A stretch of 64,000 nucleotides of DNA. Source: VRUE01 sp963695835 (lineage in GTDB: Bacteria; Actinomycetota; Thermoleophilia; Solirubrobacterales; 70-9). Positions 40,112-49,765 of this stretch are shown piece by piece. The notes below the pieces were generated by a model that saw nothing but the letters and a program-made list of their open reading frames with translations, searched no databases and was not told the DNA's origin. A program made the translations under genes and the position numbers. The stretch spans positions 434,001 through 498,000 of the forward strand of contig CAVOHR010000004.1 in assembly GCA_963695835.1 (NCBI GenBank), given 5' to 3'. Numbering within the stretch: position 1 is the stretch's first letter; the number at the start of each line of letters is the position of its first letter.

Positions 40112-40522
40112 GTGTCGCAAAAACCCCTCGAGCTGATTCTCGCCCGCAACCTGATGTCGGCGCTCTCGACGCCGGCCTTCCTGGTCGACGAGGGCGGCCT
40201 TCTCGTCTTCTACAACGAGGCGGCGGGGATGATGCTGGGCAAGCGGTTCGAGGAACTGGGGACGGTCGGCCCGCAGGAGTGGGGGGCCATCTTCGGCCCC
40301 TTCGACGAGGCCGGCGAGCCGATCCCCTACGACGAGCTGCCGCTGGTCGTCGCCGTGCGCGACGGGCGCCCCGCCCACGCGGAGCTCGAGATCCACTCGG
40401 CCGACGGCGCCCGCCACCGGGTCGAGGCCTCGGCCTTCCCGATCCTCACCGCGCACGGCTCGCGGGGAGGGATCGCCCTGTTCTGGCCGGCCGGCGCGGC
40501 AAAGGGGGTGGATCAGCCGTGA
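40112..40522 (+). CDS. Single-PAS-domain sensor protein
   Basis: GTG 40112 (or GTG 40103) gives about 136 residues. PAS features include MSALSTPAFLVDEGGLLVFY and NEAAGMMLGKRFEEL, DEAGEPIPYDELPLVVAV and RHRVEASAFPILTAHG. No output domain is attached. It overlaps the following MBL-fold gene by GTGA, so the two proteins may act together. Confidence 0.83.
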   Translation: MSQKPLELILARNLMSALSTPAFLVDEGGLLVFYNEAAGMMLGKRFEELGTVGPQEWGAIFGPFDEAGEPIPYDELPLVVAVRDGRPAHAELEIHSADGARHRVEASAFPILTAHGSRGGIALFWPAGAAKGVDQP

Positions 40523-41400
40523 AGGTGAAGCTCTGGGGCACGCGCGGCTCGGTCCCCTCCCCCGGCCCGGAGACGATCCGCTACGGCGGCAACACGTCCT
40601 GCGTCGGCGTCACCCTCTCCGACGGCTCGCTGCTGGCGCTCGACGCCGGCACCGGCATCCGCAACCTCGGCCTCGGCCTGCCCGCCGAGCCGGCCCGCCT
40701 GCACATCCTCCTCACCCACCTCCACCTCGACCACATCCAGGGCCTGATCTTCTTCGCGCCCGCCTTCCGGCCGCAGACCGAGATCGTCATCTGGGGCCCG
40801 GCCTCGCCGGAGGCCTCGCTGCGCGACCGCATCGCCCGCTACATCTCCGCGCCGCTCTCGCCGGTCGAGGTGCGGGAGCTGCCCTGCGACGTCTCCTTCC
40901 GCCACACCCCGGAGAGCGAGTGGGAGATCGGACCGGCGCGAATCCGCGCCGCCTCGGTCGCCCACCGCGGCCCGACGCTCGGCTACCGGATCGACGACGG
41001 CGACCGCTCGCTCGCCTACATCCCCGACCACGAGCCCGCCCTCGGCGCCGACATCGAGGCGCTCGAGGAGGACTGGATCTCCGGCTTCGCCCTCGCCCGC
41101 GACGCCTCGATGCTGATCCACGACGGCCAGTACACCGACGACGAGTACCTCGACCGCGTCGGCTGGGGGCACTCCTCGATCTCCCACTCGCTCGCCTTCG
41201 CCCGCCGCAGCGGCGCCGAGCGCACCGTCCTCTTCCACCACGACCCGATGCACACGGACGAGCGGCTCGACGCGCTCGGCGCCGAGGCGCGGCAGCGCTG
41301 GGCGGCGGCGGGCGGGGCCGGCGGGGCGGTCGAGCTGGGCGCAGAGGGCGGCGAGTACGAGCTGCGGGCGCCCGCCCACACCCCGATCGAGGCGGTCTGA
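40519..41400 (+). CDS. MBL-fold metallohydrolase
   Basis: GTG 40519 overlaps the PAS gene stop. The 293-residue protein begins MKVKLWGTRGSVPSPGPETI (shared with cAMP phosphodiesterase-like and RNase Z-like MBL proteins) and has the zinc motif LLTHLHLDHIQGL, the acid/His residues IPDHEPAL, LIHDGQYTDDEY and a final LFHHDPMHTD. Substrate unknown. Fusion by overlap to a PAS protein suggests a signal-controlled hydrolase. Confidence 0.9.
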   Translation: MKVKLWGTRGSVPSPGPETIRYGGNTSCVGVTLSDGSLLALDAGTGIRNLGLGLPAEPARLHILLTHLHLDHIQGLIFFAPAFRPQTEIVIWGPASPEASLRDRIARYISAPLSPVEVRELPCDVSFRHTPESEWEIGPARIRAASVAHRGPTLGYRIDDGDRSLAYIPDHEPALGADIEALEEDWISGFALARDASMLIHDGQYTDDEYLDRVGWGHSSISHSLAFARRSGAERTVLFHHDPMHTDERLDALGAEARQRWAAAGGAGGAVELGAEGGEYELRAPAHTPIEAV

Positions 41401-41469
41401 ATAGCCTCCGTCCTGCATTCGGTACGAATGAGATGCTTTTCCCGTCCTATCGGCTAACCTGCGTCGAGG

Positions 41470-42087
41470 ATGTCCTCGCCTTCCCGGATCGACTCCGCCA
41501 CCGGCCGTTCCGCACTGGTCCGCGGCGCGCTCGCGGTGGCCCGCCGGGCGCACGCCGGCCAGACCCGCGACACCGGCTTCGGCGACATCCAGTTCATCGA
41601 TCACCCGCTGGCGGTGGCGGAGCTGCTCGCCAAGCAGGGCTACCCCGAGGAGGTCCTGGCGACCGCCCTGCTGCACGACGTCTTCGAGTACACCAAGCTG
41701 CGCCGCGCGGAGCTGGTCGAGCGCTTCGGCGAGGGCGTCGCGGTCCTGGTCGAAGCGCTGACCGAAGACCTCGAGATCGAGTCCTACGACGAGCGCAAGA
41801 AGGAGTACCGCGAACGGGTCGCCGCGGCGGGGGCCGACGCGCGGGCGATCTTCGCCGCCGACCGGACGGCCAACGTGATCGTCACCCGCGGGGCCTACGC
41901 CGAGGTCGGCGAGTCTGTCGACACCGGCATGGAGGTCTCGCTCGACCTGAAGATCCTCGTCTGGGAGTACGACCTGGAAATGCTGTTCGACCGCTCGCCC
42001 GGGATGCCGCTGGTCGACCGCTTCGCCGACGAGATGGTCGGGCTGTGGGGCGAACGGGCGGGCGAGGAGCGGACGAGCCTATGTTGA
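41470..42087 (+). CDS. HD-domain phosphohydrolase, MESH1/SpoT-hydrolase-like
   Basis: The 205-residue protein has RRAHAGQTRDTGFG, the first His in FIDHPLAVAELLAKQGYP, the HD pair in ATALLHDVFEYTK and a later DRTANVI, the arrangement of small ppGpp-hydrolase-type HD proteins. No synthetase domain is present. A role in (p)ppGpp turnover is possible but not proven. The 3' end overlaps the convergent DUF6328 gene by 9 bases. Confidence 0.78.
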   Translation: MSSPSRIDSATGRSALVRGALAVARRAHAGQTRDTGFGDIQFIDHPLAVAELLAKQGYPEEVLATALLHDVFEYTKLRRAELVERFGEGVAVLVEALTEDLEIESYDERKKEYRERVAAAGADARAIFAADRTANVIVTRGAYAEVGESVDTGMEVSLDLKILVWEYDLEMLFDRSPGMPLVDRFADEMVGLWGERAGEERTSLC

Positions 42088-42585
42088 GACGCCCGAGCCG
42101 GGTGCCCCGCTGCGCCGCAGGCTGAGCCGCCGCCGCAGCGGCAGCACCCACCAGAGCACGACGAACATCGCCAGCGCCGCGCCGGTGAAGACGAAAGTGG
42201 CGACGCCGCCGAAGAGCACGTCGGTGATCAGCAGGATCGCCCCCGTCATCGCCAGCGCCAGGAAGGCGAGGGCGGCGATCACCATCCGGTTGGCGACGAA
42301 GACCAGCCAGCGCTTCTGCTGGAAGTGGAAGGTCATCCGGTGGTACGCGGTGGGAGCGATCAGCAGCGCGGCGGAGACCGCCGTGCAGAGCAGGGTGGCG
42401 AAGTAGACCTTCTCCTCGAAAGGGCTGATCTCGGTGAAGTTGCTCTGGAACGGGACCGCCAGCAGGAAGGCGAAGAGCACCTGGACGCCCGGCAGGGCGA
42501 CGCGCAGCTCCTGCAGCAACTCGCCGAGGTTGCGATCGAGGCGCTCGTCCTCGGTCTCTTGTCTCCCCGACGAGCGGTCCGCCAT
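42079..42585 (-). CDS. DUF6328-type membrane protein
   Basis: From ATG 42585 the product has 168 residues with an acidic N-terminus (ETEDERLDRNLGELLQELRV) and four hydrophobic helices (VLFAFLLAVPF; ATLLCTAVSAALLIAP; MVIAALAFLALAMTGAILLI; TGAALAMFVVLWWVLP). The TAYHRMTFHFQQKR loop is characteristic of DUF6328. Function unknown. It diverges from the phosphorylase gene. Confidence 0.82.
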   Translation of the reverse strand: MADRSSGRQETEDERLDRNLGELLQELRVALPGVQVLFAFLLAVPFQSNFTEISPFEEKVYFATLLCTAVSAALLIAPTAYHRMTFHFQQKRWLVFVANRMVIAALAFLALAMTGAILLITDVLFGGVATFVFTGAALAMFVVLWWVLPLRRRLSLRRSGAPGSGVST

Positions 42586-42672
42586 AGGCTCACGATAGGC
42601 CACCGGGCGCGGTCGCATCTAGTCCCGGTACGCGGGAGCAAGTACGACCGCGCATACATAGGATCAGGCGCG

Positions 42673-43350
42673 ATGGGACGCCTCGCGGTCATCCTCGGCA
42701 GCAGCGCGGTCGGGCCGGGGGGCGGCGCGATCGCCGCCGCGGCCGAAGCGCACGGCGCCGTCGTCCTCCAGCGCCACGGCGGCGCGGGCGGGGACTACCG
42801 CCTCCCCCACCTGATCGACCACGCCGCCAACCTGCGCTCGCTGCTCGAGGCCGGCTGCGACCGGGCGCTGGCGGTCTGCTCGGTCGGCTCGCTGAAGCCG
42901 GAGATCGGCGTTGGCTCGATCGTCTGCCCGGACGACTTCATCGCCCTCCAGGTGACGATCACGACCTTCGCCGACGCGCGCGGCCACGCGATGTCGGGCT
43001 TCGACGGCGACTGGCGGCAGGCGCTGCTCGCCGCCTGGGACGGGAGCGGCGCCGGCCCGCTGCGCGACGGCGGCGTCTACTGGCAGACCAGCGGGCCGCG
43101 CTTCGAGACGCGGGCGGAGATCGGCCTGATCGCCGCGCACGCCGACCTGGTCGGGATGACGCTCGCCTCGGAGTGCATCGTCGCCGGCGAGCTGGGGCTG
43201 CCCTACGCGGCGATCTGCATCGTCGACAACCTGGCGAACGGGGTCGCGGCCCGTCCCCTCGCGCCCGAGGAGCTGGAGCGCGACCGCGAGGCCAACGCCG
43301 CGCGCCTGCGCGACGCGCTCGACGCCGTCCTGCCGGAGCTGAGCCGATGA
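42673..43350 (+). CDS. MTA/purine nucleoside phosphorylase-family protein
   Basis: The 225-residue phosphorylase shows AVILGSSAVGPGG, DYRLPHLIDHAANLRSLLEA, AVCSVGSLKP, GGVYWQTSGPRFETRAEI (base and phosphate site) and MTLASECIVAGELGLPYAAI. This is the MTAP/PNP class II-like pattern. The next gene is an MTA/SAH deaminase, so salvage of methylthioadenosine or deoxyadenosine is the likely job. A type B palindrome separates the two genes. Confidence 0.85.
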   Translation: MGRLAVILGSSAVGPGGGAIAAAAEAHGAVVLQRHGGAGGDYRLPHLIDHAANLRSLLEAGCDRALAVCSVGSLKPEIGVGSIVCPDDFIALQVTITTFADARGHAMSGFDGDWRQALLAAWDGSGAGPLRDGGVYWQTSGPRFETRAEIGLIAAHADLVGMTLASECIVAGELGLPYAAICIVDNLANGVAARPLAPEELERDREANAARLRDALDAVLPELSR

Positions 43351-43355
43351 AATAC

Positions 43356-43407
43356 GGACGTGCCCAGAGTTGGCCGCCAGTATGGGTGGTCAACCCTGGG
43401 CACGTCT
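43356..43407. repeat. GACGTGCC palindromic repeat, type B
   Basis: GGACGTGCCCAGAGTTGGCC and its near complement ending TGGGCACGTC, about a TATG centre, start five bases after the phosphorylase stop. It sits within a presumed operon and ends 14 bases before the next ATG. Confidence 0.82.
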
Positions 43408-43420
43408 GGAGAGGGCCCGG

Positions 43421-44737
43421 ATGTGTGGGCTGACGGTTGCGGGCGCACGCGTCGACGGCGCGACGGTCGGCGTGCGCTGCGACGGCGGCGTCATCGCGGC
43501 GATCGGGCCCGAGGTGACGGCCAAGCCCGGCGAGGAGACGATCGACGCGGCCGGGGCGCCGCTTGTCCCGGCCCTGGTCAACGGCCACACCCACGCCGCG
43601 ATGACGCTGTTCCGCGGCTACGGCGGCGACCTGCCGCTGATGCGCTGGCTGCGCGAGAAGGTCTGGCCGGTCGAGGCGAAGCTGGAGCCCGAGGACGTCT
43701 ACTGGGGGACGCGGCTGGCCTGCGCGGAGATGATCCGCACCGGCACCGCCCGCTTCTGGGACATGTACTGGCACCCGCAGGCGACCGCACAGGCGGTCGA
43801 GGACGCCGGCCTGCGGGCCCACGTCGGCGGGCCGCTGTTCGACGCCGAGGGGGGGACGGAGGAGATGAAGTCGACCGCGCTCGCCGACCTCGAGGCTCTG
43901 GCCGACTTCGGCCCGGCGATCGCGCGGTCGCTGGCGCCCCACTCGATCTACACGGTCAGCGAGGGGCTGCTGCGCTGGACCGCCGAGCAGGCCGCCGAGC
44001 ACGGCGCGGCGATCCACATCCACCTCGCCGAGACGGAGCAGGAGGTCGAGGAGTGCCTCGCGGCGCACGGGGCGCGGCCGGCGGCCTACCTCGACCGGCT
44101 CGGGCTGCTCGGCGGGAGCACGATCCTCGCCCACGGCGTCTGGCTCGACGAGGCGGAGCTGGAGCTGATCGCGGCACGCGGCGCGACCGTGGTCGCCAAC
44201 CCGGTCGCCAACCTGAAGCTGGCGGTCGGCGGCGTCCTCCCCTACCCGGCGGCGCGGCGGGCCGGGGTCGCGGTCGGGCTCGGAACCGACGGCCCCGGCT
44301 CCAACGACTCGCTCGACCTGCTCGCCGATCTGAAGACCTTCGCGCTGATGCAGCGTCACGTCAGCGGCGACGCGACGGTGCTGCCGGCCGCCGAGGCGCT
44401 GGAAATCGCGACCGGGGCGCGGGCGCCGGCGCTGCTCGACGGGGTCGAGAGCACGGGCGGCGCTGCCGCGACGGACTCGGCGGCATCCGGGGCGGGCGGG
44501 ACGACGGCTTCGCCCCTTTCCCCTGGCGCCCCGGCCGACTTCCTGCTGCTCCGCCGCGACGCGGCGGAGCTGGGGATCGGCGACCTCGCCTCCAACCTGG
44601 TCTACGCGGCGAGCGGCTCGGTCGTCGACAGCACCGTCGTCGCCGGCCGGGTGCTGATGCGCGGCGGCGAGGTGGAGGGCGAGGCGGAGATCCTCGCCCG
44701 CGCCGCCGAACGGGCCCGGCGCCTCGGGATCGACTGA
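43421..44737 (+). CDS. MTA/SAH deaminase-type amidohydrolase
   Basis: The 438-residue amidohydrolase has metal ligands in VNGHTHAAMTLFRGYG, HIHLAETEQEVEE, ILAHGVWLDEAELELI and GLGTDGPGSNDSLDL, as in 5'-methylthioadenosine/S-adenosylhomocysteine deaminases. A Gly/Ala/Ser-rich loop near residue 350 is an unusual insertion. ATG 43421. With the preceding phosphorylase it would convert MTA or SAH to inosine products and recover purine and methylthioribose. Confidence 0.9.
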   Translation: MCGLTVAGARVDGATVGVRCDGGVIAAIGPEVTAKPGEETIDAAGAPLVPALVNGHTHAAMTLFRGYGGDLPLMRWLREKVWPVEAKLEPEDVYWGTRLACAEMIRTGTARFWDMYWHPQATAQAVEDAGLRAHVGGPLFDAEGGTEEMKSTALADLEALADFGPAIARSLAPHSIYTVSEGLLRWTAEQAAEHGAAIHIHLAETEQEVEECLAAHGARPAAYLDRLGLLGGSTILAHGVWLDEAELELIAARGATVVANPVANLKLAVGGVLPYPAARRAGVAVGLGTDGPGSNDSLDLLADLKTFALMQRHVSGDATVLPAAEALEIATGARAPALLDGVESTGGAAATDSAASGAGGTTASPLSPGAPADFLLLRRDAAELGIGDLASNLVYAASGSVVDSTVVAGRVLMRGGEVEGEAEILARAAERARRLGID

Positions 44738-44762
44738 GCGCCTCGATCTGAAAGGCTGGCCG

Positions 44763-44821
44763 GGACGTGCCGGTGATTGAGCCTGAGTGCCCCACAGTGG
44801 TGCATAACTCCCGGCACGTCC
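44763..44821. repeat. GACGTGCC palindromic repeat, type A, long variant
   Basis: GGACGTGCCGGTGATTGAGC and CTCCCGGCACGTCC bound a 59-bp imperfect palindrome with a CCCACAGTGG centre. It lies between convergent genes (deaminase and MFS). Confidence 0.75.
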
Positions 44822-44858
44822 GCGAAACAGTGAGCGAGAGTGTCGGTCGGCGCGGCGG

Positions 44859-46100
44859 TCAGGGAGTGGCGACGGCCCGCGGTTCGGCGGCGCGGCGGCG
44901 CGTCCGGCCGAGCGCGACGCGAGCCGCCCAGGCGGCGGCGAGGCCGGCGACCGCGGCGAGCAGCAGCGCAACCCGGGGGTCGTAGGCTTCCGAGAGCCAG
45001 CCGGCGAGCGGGCCGCCGATCGGGGTCGAGCCGAGGAAGACGACCGAGTAGAGGGCCATCACGCGGCCCCGCATCGAGGGCTCGACCGCGAGCTGGAGGG
45101 TCGAGTTGACGCTCGCGGCGAAGGTCACCGCGGCGGCGCCGAGCAGCGCCAGCACCGGGATCTCAAGCGCCAGCGCCGGCATCGCCGCGGCGAGCAGCGC
45201 GCTCGCTCCGAAGGCGAGCGCCGCGGCGGCGATCAGGCGCGGGCCGGTGCGGCCGCGGGCGCCGACGATCAGCGCTCCGATCACCGAGCCGACCCCCATC
45301 GCGCTGACCAGCGTCGCGTAGGCGCCGGCGCCGCCGTCGAAGCTGAAGGTGGCGAGCAGCGGCAGGACGACCTGGAAGTTGAAGCCGAAGGTGCCGACCA
45401 GCGCCATCAGGCCCAGCGGCACCGCCAGCTCGGGGGTGCGGCGGACGTAGCGCAGGCCGGCGCGGATCGCCCCGGGCTCGCGGCCGGAGGTGGGCGCGGC
45501 GCGGAGGCGCTCCGTGTCCATCCCCCAGAGGGCGACGATCATCGCGCCGAAGCTGGCGATGTTGACCGCGAAGCAGGGGACGACGCCGGCGGTCGCGATC
45601 AGCACCCCGGCGAGGGCCGGGCCGAGGATCCGCGCCGACTGGACGAGGACGCTGTTGAGGCTGACCGCGTTGACGACCCGGTCGGGGCCGACCATCTCCA
45701 TCACGAAGCTCTGCCGGGTCGGGTTGTCGACCGCGTTGACGGCGCCGCAGGCGAAGGCGGCGAGGTAGACCATCCACGGCGTGACCACACCGGCGGCGCT
45801 GACCGCCAGCAGGCCGGCCGCCGGCAGCGCCATCAGCAGCTGGGTGACGATCAGCAGGTCGCGCTTCGGGAAGCGGTCGGCGAGCAGGCCGCCCCAGGCG
45901 CCGATCAGGAGCATCGGCAGGAACTGGAGCGCCGTGGTCAGGCCGACCGCGAAGCCGCTGTGGGTGAGGATGAGGACAAGCCAGACCGAGGCGACCGCCT
46001 GCATCCAGTTGCCCGACAGCGAGACCAGCTGGCCGACGAAGTAGCGGCGGTAGTTGGGGACGGAGAGGGAGCCGAAGCTGCGCCGTACCGCGGCGCTCAC
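44859..46100 (-). CDS. MFS transporter, EntS-like
   Basis: The 413-residue 12-helix major facilitator has NYRRYFVGQLVSLSGNWMQA, the loop GLLADRFPKRDLLI (a motif A variant), NAVDNPTRQSFVMEMVG and SMRGRVMALYSVVFLG, the pattern of the EntS/DUF894 group. It is probably a drug or siderophore exporter. GTG 46100 overlaps the MarR gene stop, so the pump is co-expressed with its likely regulator. Confidence 0.92.
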   Translation of the reverse strand: MSAAVRRSFGSLSVPNYRRYFVGQLVSLSGNWMQAVASVWLVLILTHSGFAVGLTTALQFLPMLLIGAWGGLLADRFPKRDLLIVTQLLMALPAAGLLAVSAAGVVTPWMVYLAAFACGAVNAVDNPTRQSFVMEMVGPDRVVNAVSLNSVLVQSARILGPALAGVLIATAGVVPCFAVNIASFGAMIVALWGMDTERLRAAPTSGREPGAIRAGLRYVRRTPELAVPLGLMALVGTFGFNFQVVLPLLATFSFDGGAGAYATLVSAMGVGSVIGALIVGARGRTGPRLIAAAALAFGASALLAAAMPALALEIPVLALLGAAAVTFAASVNSTLQLAVEPSMRGRVMALYSVVFLGSTPIGGPLAGWLSEAYDPRVALLLAAVAGLAAAWAARVALGRTRRRAAEPRAVATP

Positions 46101-46570
46101 CGGGCTCCCTCGCGCTTCGCCGGCCGATCCTCGAGCATCCGCTCGAGGATCGCCGCGGCACGCTCGAGCGCCGCCACGTCCCCGGCCGGCAGGTCGCGCA
46201 TGCGGCGCGCCAGGTAGGCGTTCTTGCGGCCGCGCAGGCGGCGCAGCCGCTCGCGCCCTGCGGGGGTGACGCTGACCAGGGCGCTGCGCCCGTCGGCCGG
46301 GTCGGGCGCGCGGTCGACCAGCCCCGCCTCGGTCAGCCCGCGCAGGGTCCGCGTCGCGCTCGGCCGCTTGACGTGCTCGATCTCGGCCAGCTCGCTGGGG
46401 GTCAGCGGCCCGTGCCGCTCGACCGTCGCCAGCGCCGCGACCGCGGTCGGCGTCAGCTGCCCGCTCGCGCCGGCCGCCTCCTGACGCAGCCGCCGCGAGG
46501 TGCGCACGATCGCCATCCGCAACCCGGTCGCGGCGTCGGTGAGCGTCGTGTCGTTAGCCAGGCCAGTCAT
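46097..46570 (-). CDS. MarR-family transcriptional regulator
   Basis: The 157-residue winged-helix protein shows TPTAVAALATVERHGPLTPS, LAEIEHVKRPSATRTLRGLT and the wing RAPDPADGRSALVSVTPAGR. A 6-3-6 palindrome (46584-46598) lies 14 bases before its ATG, a typical MarR autorepression site. It probably represses the marR-MFS operon until a ligand binds. Confidence 0.93.
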   Translation of the reverse strand: MTGLANDTTLTDAATGLRMAIVRTSRRLRQEAAGASGQLTPTAVAALATVERHGPLTPSELAEIEHVKRPSATRTLRGLTEAGLVDRAPDPADGRSALVSVTPAGRERLRRLRGRKNAYLARRMRDLPAGDVAALERAAAILERMLEDRPAKREGAR

Positions 46571-46583
46571 TAGCTTCGGTAAT

Positions 46584-46598
46584 TAGTTTAGCAAACTA
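46584..46598. promoter_or_regulatory. Candidate MarR operator TAGTTT-AGC-AAACTA
   Basis: A perfect dyad immediately upstream of marR in an AT-rich patch that stands out from the GC-rich surroundings. Confidence 0.65.
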
Positions 46599-46649
46599 TC
46601 CTCCTGCCGCTTCCGCCGGACACGCCACGTCACTCCATGTCCGATCAAC

Positions 46650-46683
46650 CCTCGGATCCGGTTCGAGTCCGGCGCCCTCCGCA
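46650..46683 (+). repeat. tRNA 3'-end-like fragment (Ser-type acceptor)
   Basis: TCCGG-TTCGAGT-CCGGC followed by GCCCTCCGCA resembles the T-arm and acceptor strand of a bacterial tRNA-Ser. No 5' half, anticodon arm or matching GGAGGGC is seen upstream. It may be another integration scar. Confidence 0.35.
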
Positions 46684-46838
46684 TACAGACCGCCGGAGCG
46701 GGGCAAAGACTGGTGCGGCCTGGTCCACGGTTGTCGACCGCCCGCGGAGTGGTTCCCCGCGTCGCCAGACTCCACCCGCTCCGGCGAGTCTTGCCGTTCC
46801 GGGTAGGCACGGGCGCGGCCGCGTCGAAAGAGACGCGG

Positions 46839-47648
46839 ATGAGTGTCGCCGCAACCGGGCAGACGGTCCGATACGAGCCGGGGATGGACGCGCGCAGCGC
46901 GCGGATCGCCGCGCGGCTGGAGCCGTTCATGCTGGTCGCCTCGGCCCTGGTCATCCCCACCGTGGCGATCGGCGAGTCGCACCCCGGGGGCGCCCTGGAG
47001 GCCGTCGCCAACACGCTCAACTGGATCACCTGGCTCGCCTTCCTGGTCGAGCTGGTGGTGATGCTGGCGGTGGTGCCGGAACGCGGCGCCTGGTTGCGCC
47101 ACCACCCGCTCGACCTGATCGTCGTCGTCTTCACCCCGCCGGTGCTGCCGCCCGGCCTGCAGAGCCTGCGGGTGCTGAGGCTGCTGCGCTTGCTGCGGCT
47201 GCTGCGGCTCGCCCAGATCTCGCGCCAGGTCTTCTCGCTGCGCGGCCTGCACTACGCGGCGCTGCTGGCGGTGCTGACCGCGGTGGCCAGCGGCGCCCTG
47301 TTCGTCGGCTTCGAGAAGCACAACCAGCACCTCAACGCCTGGGAAGGGACCTACTGGGCGATCACCGCGATGACCACGCTCGGCTCGAGCATCCAGCCGA
47401 CGACGACCGGCGGCCAGATCCTCGCCGTGGCCGTGGTGATCGTCGGCATCTCCTTCGTCGCGCTGCTGACCGGCGCCGTCGCCCAGCGCTTCCTCGGCCC
47501 GGAGATCGCCGAAGTCGAGCAGGAGCTCGAAACCGAGCATCTGACCGCGGAGGCGGTCGCGATGCGCGAACTGCGCAGCGTCCGGGAGCAGATCCAGGCG
47601 CTCGAGGTGGCGGTCGAACGGATCGTCGACGAACGTGCGCCGCGGTAG
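46839..47648 (+). CDS. Voltage-sensor ion channel-like protein with altered selectivity filter
   Basis: ATG 46839 gives 269 residues. Four voltage-sensor helices include an S4 with regularly spaced arginines (RVLRLLRLLRLLRLAQISRQ). The pore segment reads GTYWAITAMTTLGSSIQPTT between S5 and S6 (AVAVVIVGISFVALLTGAVA), then a C-terminal coiled coil. In Kv channels the corresponding filter is TVGYG; here it aligns with TTLGS. Ion selectivity may therefore differ, or the protein may be non-conducting. A stem-loop follows the stop. Confidence 0.82.
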   Translation: MSVAATGQTVRYEPGMDARSARIAARLEPFMLVASALVIPTVAIGESHPGGALEAVANTLNWITWLAFLVELVVMLAVVPERGAWLRHHPLDLIVVVFTPPVLPPGLQSLRVLRLLRLLRLLRLAQISRQVFSLRGLHYAALLAVLTAVASGALFVGFEKHNQHLNAWEGTYWAITAMTTLGSSIQPTTTGGQILAVAVVIVGISFVALLTGAVAQRFLGPEIAEVEQELETEHLTAEAVAMRELRSVREQIQALEVAVERIVDERAPR

Positions 47649-47657
47649 CGGCCTCGC

Positions 47658-47694
47658 GGAAGCATTTGGGGGTCCATCGACCCCCAATGCTTCC
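47658..47694. terminator. Bidirectional stem-loop between channel and acs genes
   Basis: GGAAGCATTTGGGGGTC pairs with GACCCCCAATGCTTCC around a CATC loop. The genes on either side converge on it. Confidence 0.75.
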
Positions 47695-47708
47695 ATCGAC
47701 TCGGCCTC

Positions 47709-49688
<1,980 letters not shown>

Positions 49689-49765
49689 CTCCCTCCTTCC
49701 CGGGCCGCTACTCTCAGCGGGGAAAGCTACCCGTTCGAAGACCCGCGCCGAACCGAACCGCGAAA

